A program made the translations under genes and the position numbers. This document shows positions 57,058 to 64,000 of a DNA stretch of 64,000 bases, piece by piece. The notes below the pieces were generated by a model. It did not search any database. It saw nothing but the letters and a program-made list of their open reading frames with translations, and was not told the DNA's origin. The stretch's first letter is position 1; each line of letters opens with the position of its first letter. The stretch spans positions 313,481 through 377,480 of the forward strand of contig BDDD01000708.1 in assembly GCA_001972305.1 (NCBI GenBank), given 5' to 3'. The stretch is from Cephalotus follicularis (Eukaryota; Streptophyta; Magnoliopsida; Oxalidales; Cephalotaceae).

Positions 57058-57788
57058 TGTTAGAGATAAGTCCTACAAACCAGGTTATTTTGTAATAAAC
57101 ATTATAGTTCAATAAAGGATGTTCTTCATTATAATCAATGACAATTGTTCATTTATGAATGTTTATATATCTGTATAACCAATGAATGTCCATGGAATAA
57201 AGTTTGATGACTAAGACCATGATGAGATCATGCTGTGAGACTTAGCACATCGATAAGCTTTATTCTAATGTTCTCACAAGTTATCATGTAGTGACTATAT
57301 GACATACATGTGGGTGCTCATTATTTTATGACTTCATTGAAGTGGCTCGCTGTAAGAAGTTTCGTATGGAGTTTTACTTACATGTCAGACAGGCTTCTTG
57401 TATTGCAGTAGTGTGAGTGGTCCTTAGACCTGAGCTACCACTAGATGTCTTATGTATAAGATATCATGCTTTGATAATACTTAGGTACATCTTCTAACCA
57501 CGAGGAGTGTACATGTATTAGTTGGATATGATGGATTATGCATGGAGATATGTGAGTGAGCAATATGGAATCTACCGCTCCCAGTAAAGGGAGTTTATGC
57601 TTAGGATTATTAGTTGTTAGATTTCTTGGCCATGATGAAATGGTATTGGAATGTTGATTCCAATATCAGATATCAGTTCATTAGAAAGAGTTTCTAATTT
57701 GATCGTGATAGCTAACTACCCATGATATCATTTTAATGAACAAACTATTAGGGCCTGACATGTTCCTTGCCCTAGGTTTAATTCGAGT
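57058..57788 (+). repeat. Copia-type LTR H, partial
   Basis: Begins TGTTAGAGATAAGTCCTAC, a common plant copia LTR start, and includes phrases shared with many such LTRs (GGTCCTTAGACCTGAG near 57419, GTTCCTTGCCCTAGG near 57761). It is cut on the right by the chromovirus LTR at 57789. No ORF. Confidence 0.65.
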
Positions 57789-59283
57789 TGTCACACCCCG
57801 CTTTCATAAACGACCCAAAGGTTATTGCAATTAACATATATCCAGCATAAACAAAACAAAAAAATTTAAAACTTTCTAATCATATAAATTCTTGCGGAAG
57901 CATTAAATATAAGCTGAATTTAAGGCAATGCAACATGCATCCCATGTTAGGTTAGGAGTGTCCCTGTATGCCACGATATGGCTCGTTGTTTGTATATATA
58001 CACTCTTGATTTGTCCAATTCTGAATTCCATTCATATTTCATGTGCACTTTTATTTATTGTCAAGGGTATGTGACTTATCCCAACCAACGAAAAGGAACA
58101 GAATAATTATTCGTAATTAACTGTATGTCATATAGCGCCCGTCATACCAAAGGGTCGGATCTCGTGTCAAGGAGGCTATGAGAATGAGATCCTTACTCCC
58201 TGTGACAAATGTTCCAAGTCATATATTCACTTTCTTCGGGACATTAATGAACCGCGAAGACTTGTCACGTTAAGCTTGCTTTCGGGTTAGCAGTGGAAGA
58301 TGGTTATCTTGTAGCCATTTGGGTTTATCCCTAAAGCTAAATGTGAGGTGTATGCTAGAGAGCGTGACACTGAACTGACTCACAAATGGGAAACCTATTT
58401 GTATATTCAATACCCAATGTCAATAGGATTCATATGGTCTCGGTAGTGTATAGTCTATTGTGACTAGTAGGTCTATAGCATGCGTTGTCTCCTTTGACCT
58501 AAGGTCTATAGCCTGCGTTGTCTCCTTTGACCTGAGCGGCTGGCATGCATTGTGTAGTGACTGCTTAACTTTGATTTCTGCCTTTCCCAACACTAGCCAC
58601 ATGCTGGCAAAATGGTTGTCTTTGGGTCTTCTGGGAGCTACATTGAGATGTATGGGTGAGTGTGCAATAGGGGATCATCACACCCGTGCTGAGGGTGACC
58701 GACTCTATTTATCTATGTACGTTGTAGACTTAAAAGTCCTAATCAGGCATAGGTGGACTGGGAATGAGATGTTCCCGTGGGAGGTCTACCGATAGTCTCA
58801 GTGCGATCATAGATTCATAATTATCGAACAATTACTAGGGGTGACATTCATCCAAACCCTAGACTGTGATCGCAGTCAAGCATGACGAGGGAAACATGAC
58901 ACATATGCCGATGACTGGATAAAACGACTGGCTATTCAGACCATGATAGATAGACGTGGTAATACACAGATCCAGGGGGTGACTGGCACTCACACTGGGG
59001 CTATTTTGATAGTCGGTGACTATCAGAATGGTCGTACCAGTATCGGGGTGTACTGAGAATTTATCATCATACCGGAGATCGACAGGCTTTTGGGTCCTGC
59101 CTGACTTTGAACAGGTTGATATGTGGTGGGACACATATCATTTCGTGAAAGGACAACATCAGAGAAGATGTTGCTTTGCTAGTGAGTATTTTATTTGCAG
59201 GATTAAGGTTCATGCAATGCCACGATGAAATATTCTATGCGAAGGGTTTTGAAAAATAGAAGGGATTGTCTCATCTTTGTCTT

Positions 59284-59585
59284 AGGCGTTGACGCCATGG
59301 ATAGCATGCGTTGACGCCATGTCTAGTTGTGTTGCTGGGCGTTAACGCTATGGAGAGCATGCGTCGACACCATAACTAGATTGAGTCCCTGTGCGTTAAC
59401 GCTATGGAGGGCATACGTTGACGCTTTGAAAACCAGTGACTTACGCGTTGACGCTATGATGTTTATGCGTTGATGCAAAGACAAAAATAGACTACGCGCC
59501 TATTTCATCTTATCGTGGGCATTGACGCATAGATAAGATAAGACGTATGGCATTGATGCCATGACAAGCTGACACACGGCATCTC
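59284..59585. repeat. GTCGAC-derived array upstream of the LTR F TATA box
   Basis: Degenerate units mostly with T or A at the central CpG: AGGCGTTGACGCCAT (59284), ATGCGTTGACGCCAT (59306), GGGCGTTAACGCTAT (59337), ATGCGTCGACACCAT (59358), GTGCGTTAACGCTAT (59390), ATACGTTGACGCTTT (59412), ACGCGTTGACGCTAT (59441) and ATGCGTTGATGC (59465). Two further copies (TACGCGTCGACACC, TACGCGTTGATGCC) follow the TC tract near 59769-59800. The related LTR A has no such array. Confidence 0.88.
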
Positions 59586-59639
59586 ACCTGATTTGAGAGA
59601 AGTTGGTGTGACTTTTGGGATAAAGTGGAGAGAGAAGTC

Positions 59640-59691
59640 AAACACTATAAATAGCTAAAGACAAGAGGTCAAAGCTTACACAACACACTAT

Positions 59692-59733
<42 letters not shown>
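59640..59733 (+). promoter_or_regulatory. TATA box and TC tract of LTR F
   Basis: CTATAAATAGC at 59642-59652 is a strong plant TATA match. About 45 bp downstream is a (TC)n tract (59693-59731), as in plant Y-patch/initiator leaders. The palindrome array ends 57 bp upstream of the TATA box. Inferred LTR promoter. Confidence 0.6.
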
Positions 59734-59735
<2 letters not shown>

Positions 59736-60099
59736 TCCCTGCCATCTCTCTTCTTTCTGCTGCTATCGTACGCGTCGACACCATCGCCTACGCGTTGATG
59801 CCCAAAACGTCTGGTTCATTTTACAGCCATTTTCAACCCTCCTTTCACCACTCAAAGTTCATAAAAGGTGGAGATAACTTGTACACTACATCTTATCTAT
59901 ACCAAGAGTGTTTTGTGTAGGATAAACACTTGGCTAGCATGCTTGGTCTTCCTTTTTCGTGGTTTAAGGAGGAGCTTGGAGTTCTTGGATTCTAAGGGTA
60001 GAGGGAGCTTGACTTGAAGGAAGGAGCCTTCAGCTTGATAAGAATCTCTTCTCTTCTTGTTCTTGTGGCCATGGCAGCGGGTTGTAGCATGGGTTAGAG

Positions 60100-60325
60100 A
60101 ACCCTAGCCGAATCCCCTTGTCCCTTTGTTGGTTTCCTTGCCATCCCTTAGGGTTAGGGATTTTTGCGCATGGGTTGTAAGGACTATTGGCTAGGGTTTG
60201 TGTGTTTCCTTGTGAGCCATTTTTGGGAGTCCATTTCTAGGGTTTATGGCAACCCTATTGTTCTAACTCGTTTTACCATATGCTTGGTTTTGGTTTCGGT
60301 TTGATTGGTTGTTCAATTAGGGTTC
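60100..60325. repeat. Telobox cluster inside LTR F
   Basis: AACCCTAG (60105), TTAGGGTTAGGG (60149), CTAGGGTTTG (60192), CTAGGGTTTATGG (60238), AACCCTA (60251) and TTAGGGTTCC (60317). Same relative place as the cluster in LTR A. Confidence 0.55.
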
Positions 60326-61357
60326 CTTGGCACTCATAGGGACAATTTGGACTTAGCTTAGGGTAATCCATTACTTGAGAATTAATCAATTGGATGAAAT
60401 TTAAAATTAATCAGGCATAAACCCTAAAGTCTGAATTGGTTATCATTTTCCACTACGCTTGAGCGCGTTCCCAACATGCCATACTACATGTTACCAAATG
60501 TTTAACAACAATACAATATAATCATCGTTAATTGCCCTCAAATGGAGCACGAACTAATATCCATCAATACATTAATCATTTTAACATTTCTCAAAAAGGA
60601 AGATAACTCTATCTTCTCTTCGGTCACACCAAGCTTGTCAATATCGATCTCACTGCATCAATCTGTAATTGATAGGGTTAGCCAAAACCACTGGCTAAGT
60701 AGGAAAGATATAAAAGTACTTTAAGGTCAACGATAACAAATGTCATAAAATGAATGCATCATGATACAATACTTAATATATAAAACACTATATATATGAG
60801 CAACCATGCCAAATGAATACACCAATACAATCCATCAATCATGTCACAAAGGACCAATCAATCCATCCATATGTATGAAGCGCATCGCCATCTCCTGACC
60901 CCAATGTCGTACTCCTACTTTAGCACCGTCTCAGGCCGACTCGAAGCAGGTCAATCAATCCAATGTTACTCGCACTAAGGCCAAGTAACCAGTATGTGTG
61001 TCCCTAGCAATCTCCTGGCACCTAGAGCCCAACCCGCTGTTAGCCATCAGTGACAACCTCCGCTACCGCAACTAACACGACATCAATCCAAATCACAATC
61101 CAACAATCAATTCGTTTCAAGCAGTTTATAAGTTATAAAATACTTGAAATAACACATTTGTTCAAAATGTATAATCAGTCTTTAGAACAGTATTTCAATC
61201 TTTTGAAATATAATATTTTCCACGTAAAATAGTGATTTATAATAAAATCATGTATGCACTTTTTCTAAAATAGTAAAACACTTTAGAATCAATAACAATC
61301 AATCCACAGTTCGATCCACAGTTATGTGCAAGCAACCATATGCTCAAAATGAAAATA

Positions 61358-61625
61358 GACCCTTTTGGCATCAACGTATACCCTCTAGGCGTCAATGTGC
61401 ATGGCAGTCCTCCTAGGTGTCAATGTGCATGGCAGTCCTCCTAGGCGCAAACATTTATCTCTTTGGCGTCGATGATTTAAGGTAGGAATCTTAGGCGTCA
61501 ACATTTTACCTCTTGTCGTCGACGCTTTAAGGTAGGAACCTTAGGTGTCAATGTTTTACCTTTTGGCGTCGACGCTTTAAGCGTCTTCTTCCTCGCATAA
61601 CAGGCTAAGGCGTCGACGCTTTTCC
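61358..61625. repeat. GCGTCGACGC array 2 of LTR E'
   Basis: Units such as AGGCGTCAATG (61387), TGGCGTCGATGATTTAA (61460), AGGCGTCAACATTTT (61493), TGTCGTCGACGCTTTAA (61515), TGGCGTCGACGCTTTAA (61564) and AGGCGTCGACGCTTTT (61608). Just to the right is ATCGACTGTTCAG (61628-61640), which has the CAGTCGACTG spelling instead. Confidence 0.88.
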
Positions 61626-62146
61626 TCTAATCGACTGTTCAGTGAAACCAGAACATTGTCTTCTCCATTTTCAAAACGCAACCATGTCTTAATACCAGTG
61701 GAACCAACAGATCAACACATGCAACTCAATCCATTTCCATTCCAAATCAGGACATGCATAACAGATTATCCATCAATGGAAAACCACAACATTGCAAAGA
61801 TCACAAACACCATTTATGCATTTCACCAAATGAGCATTTACCATAATTGAGCCCAAAACATAGTTAAATAATCCCCATCTCATATTCCAAATTAGGAATC
61901 GTAGTCTACTCCTTCAAGATCACAGACCCGTAGCGCTTTTGAGCTTCCAAGTCTTGTCCAGAAACTCCAAATCCAAGCTCGACTCCACTCTTGGTCCGAG
62001 CTTCCAAGCCTCCAGTTCCAGGTTCAAGTATGGAGAAAAGTGGCTTATCTCTCTCTCATTTCTTCTCCCGTTTTTCCTCTGTTTTCTTTCTCTTTTCTCA
62101 AGTGCAGGTTGATGAAGAGGAGAGGTGTGCTTTATGGAGGAGTTGC

Positions 62147-62190
<44 letters not shown>

Positions 62191-62364
62191 TGCCCACATG
62201 ACGCACAACTGTCGCCCTTTCTCTCCTTCTGCCATTGCAGGCCTGGGGAACTGGCGAAATGCCTAACACGCTATCTGGTGTGACAAGGCACCCGATTAGT
62301 GGTCTACACCTATCTTTAGCACGTCTTCTGTCGGTGCTTTAGTTTCATATGTCGCCATGTTTAG

Positions 62365-62596
62365 GCGTCGACGCACTGGGATGAGAGTCGACACGTTGAC
62401 CATCTCTCCTTAGTGCTAACAGGTTCCACGAATCGCGTTGACGGGTTGCTCTACAAGACCGAGTTACGCGTCGATGTATCACTTATGTGTCTTTAGTTCA
62501 CAAACGATGGGCGTCGACGCTATCTCTTGGCGTCAACACTTTAAGGCAAGGAGCCTTAAGCGTCGCGCTTTACTTCTTGGCGTCGACGCTTTAAGC
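62365..62596. repeat. GCGTCGACGC array 1 of LTR E'
   Basis: AGGCGTCGACGCACT (62365), GAGTCGACACGTTGACC (62387), GCGTTGACGGG (62434), ACGCGTCGATG (62467), GGGCGTCGACGCTAT (62510), TGGCGTCAACACTTTAA (62528), AAGCGTCGCGCTTTA (62558) and TGGCGTCGACGCTTTAA (62579). Upstream of the TATA-like site in minus-strand sense. Confidence 0.88.
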
Positions 62597-62743
62597 ACCC
62601 ATTTTCCTTATATTTTTAACTCATCACAACATTTCTTAACACTCTTTACTCAAGATCCAACATTACAAACTGGAAATCCATAATCTTTATTAATCCGATG
62701 TATAATTACAATAATATAATAAATAGAAATTTGGAAAATTACA

Positions 62744-63301
62744 ATCTCCCCTTCTTCAAAGAATTCGTCCTCGAATTTTAACACTTCGAGAATAAATGAG
62801 GGTAACGTTCCCGAATGTCATCTTCACGTTCCCACGTCCCTTCATATCGATGATGGAACTGCCATTGAAACTTCACCATAGGAATAGTTCGGTTCCTCAA
62901 CACTTGAGTCTTCCAATCAAGAATCTTCACAGGTAATTCTTCGCAAGAAAGATCACCTTTCACCGAGATCAAGTCATAATCCAAGATGTGTGATGGATCT
63001 CGGATGTAACTTCGTAACATGGAAACATGGAAAACATCATGCACACCTGACAACGTAGGAGGCAAAGTGAGTTGGTATGCCACTTCTCCAACTCTCTCGA
63101 GAATTTGAAAAGGATCAATGTAGCGTGAGCTAGTTTACCCTTTTTCTCGAACCTCTGAACACCCTTCCAAAGAGAAACTTTCAGAAATACGTGATCTCTG
63201 ACGTCAAAAGTCAAAGGTCTCCTCTTCACATTATCGACATAGCTCTTTTGTCGACTCTGAGTTGCAAGCAATCTCTCTTTAATCACTTTGATTTTCTCCA
63301 A
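62744..63301 (-). pseudogene. Chromovirus E': integrase C-terminus and chromodomain
   Basis: 62969-63301 has MEKIKVIKERLLATQSRQKSY and RRPLTFDVRDHVFLKVS, the integrase GPY/F-side region. 62778-63083 has AYQLTLPPTLSGVHDVFHVS, MLRSYIRDPSHILDYDLISV, DLSCEELPVKILDWKTQVLR and a chromodomain-like FQWQFHHRYEGTWEREDDIR. Characteristic of Del/Tekay chromoviruses. A few breaks. Confidence 0.88.
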
Positions 63302-64000
63302 AGTCTCCTCAAGAAGATCTGATCCAAGTATCGGTCGTTCACTAACTTCATCCCAACAAATAGGTGATCTACATTTTCATCCATAAAGAGCTTCATACTC
63401 AGTGACCTCCCGCTTCATGCTGGACACCAATAGTTCCGCTTCATATCCTAATATATCTTTGTACTACCAGGATGAATACTGTACTGAGATTTATGAGCCT
63501 CATAAAGTAGCTCACTCTTCAATCCATCATCATTCAGAAGACAAACCCGTCCTCGAAATCTCAGTATACCATCAGATTGTATCTGAAAATCAGGTCTTGA
63601 TCCCATACTCTATTGAATTTTCTGCAATTCAAGATCATGAATCTAAGCATTTTTAATCTCATCAAGCAATGCTGGCTGAGCTCAAAGATTAGCAATAAAA
63701 ATCCCGAGGGATCGTACGAATGGAGTCCATTTTTGAAAATCTTCCAACATTCTCCATCGGGACACCATCGTACTAGCTATTATAGCTTTACGACTCAAAG
63801 CATCGGCAACAAAATTTTCTTTTCATGGATGGTACTGGATATTACAATCATAGTCATTGAAGAATTCGACCCATCTACGCTGCCTCATATTCAATTAATC
63901 TTGGCAGAATAGGTATTTCAAGCTCTTGTGATTAGTGAATATTTCGAACTGTGCCCCATATAAATAGTGTCTCCATTTTTGAAGAGCAAAAACGATAGCA
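63302..64000 (-). pseudogene. Chromovirus E': RNase H and zinc-binding region
   Basis: From the window end inward the minus strand reads [20 protein letters not shown], then RRWVEFFNDYDCNIQYHP and a NFVADALSRKA block, all gypsy RNase H words. It then reaches LRFRGRVCLL and LLYEAHKSQYSIHPGSTKIY of the integrase zinc-binding region. 63302-63400 has remnants of the integrase core end (RSPICWDEVSERPILGSDLL). Broken. Confidence 0.8.

Larger units (their letters stand above)
57945..60476 (+). mobile_element. Solo LTR F, Angela-like copia
   Basis: 2532 bp, TGTTAGGTTAGGAGTG to GCGTTCCCAACA, flanked by TCCCA (57940-57944) and TGCCA (60477-60481). The uninterrupted site is visible in LTR E (CATGCGTCCCATACCACATG near 49018), which confirms the borders. 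It resembles LTR A (718-3171) in reverse orientation across most of its length. It has a palindrome array (59284-59585), a TATA-like CTATAAATAGC at 59642-59652, a (TC)n tract and a telobox cluster. No primer site follows it, so it is a solo LTR. Confidence 0.85.
60482..62743 (-). repeat. LTR of chromovirus E', main part
   Basis: Continues the LTR after solo LTR F. Aligns in pieces with LTR E. Contains a TATA-like CCATAAAGC (complement of 62129-62137) followed in minus-strand sense by leader text. A (TC)n tract (62146-62187) lies upstream of it in that sense. It has two palindrome arrays. Confidence 0.8.
57789..64000 (-). mobile_element. Tekay-type chromovirus E', 3' part
   Basis: Minus-strand element running off the window end. 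The 3' LTR is 57789-62743 (about 2.4 kb without the solo LTR inside), running TGTAATTTTCC to AGCGGGGTGTGACA. A polypurine tract (complement of ATCTCCCCTTCTTC) lies at 62744-62757. Integrase C-terminus with chromodomain is at 62778-63301, then RNase H and zinc-binding text to 64000. Broken in several places. Confidence 0.85.

Noticed and set aside
57058-60476. One full element between LTR H and LTR F
   Set aside because: The two LTRs differ in sequence, there is no internal coding region, and a chromovirus LTR start at 57789 lies between them; they are separate insertions.
61920-62266. Serine/leucine- and Arg/Glu-rich ORFs on both strands
   Set aside because: They are translations of the (TC)n tract and the surrounding LTR leader, not genes.
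7640-62600. GTCGAC (SalI site) copies as cloning adapters or vector contamination
   Set aside because: Copies are degenerate, embedded in LTRs at matching positions and number in the tens, which adapters would not produce.

Overview
The window is nuclear DNA of a flowering plant, most likely a dicot: AT-rich introns, plant lineages of Ty1/copia and Ty3/gypsy elements (Angela-like, Ivana-like, Sirevirus-like, Tat with an antisense ORF, Tekay-type chromovirus), and two candidate exons of a plant multipass membrane protein. I see no bacterial gene, rRNA, tRNA gene or CRISPR array. Nearly all of the 64 kb is nested LTR-retrotransposon fossil, mostly on the minus strand.

Layout. 1-10381 is a broken Tat gypsy element (antisense-ORF piece 1-717; RT, protease and gag 4769-9781; 5' LTR about 9782-10381). 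It carries an Angela-like copia fragment (LTR 718-3171, pol 3172-4768) and an Angela-like solo LTR (6836-9063, target duplication CCTCA). 10382-29060 holds the remains of a host gene on the minus strand (exons near 27564-27898 and 10804-10838). Its intron received an Ivana-like copia element (11481-26965), whose integrase region was then hit by a second, Angela-like copia element (14086-23600). 29061-57057 is an older small copia element split by a MITE (29337-29568), a structurally complete Tat gypsy element (29691-41595, duplication GTTTG) and a Sirevirus-like element (42937-56825, duplication AGGAT). The Sirevirus-like element itself holds a Tekay-type LTR plus gag (about 48021-54082), which holds a solo LTR (50047-53017, duplication GTCTT). 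57058-57788 is part of another copia LTR. 57789-64000 is the 3' end of a second Tekay-type chromovirus whose LTR holds an Angela-like solo LTR (57945-60476).

The most unusual signal is a set of irregular arrays of short palindromes with a GTCGAC core, in two versions: GCGTCGACGC (best copy AAAAGCGTCGACGCTTTT) and CAGTCGACTG. They lie in non-coding parts, mostly LTR U3 upstream of the putative TATA box, of three unrelated groups: Angela-like copia, Sirevirus-like copia and Tekay-type gypsy. In two related Tekay-type LTRs the arrays occupy matching positions but carry different versions of the palindrome. Many copies have changed C to T or G to A at the central CpG, which creates TTGAC, the W-box core.

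The retroelements are treated as fossils. Domain calls rest on motifs read by eye; boundaries are exact only where target duplications or LTR ends are quoted.
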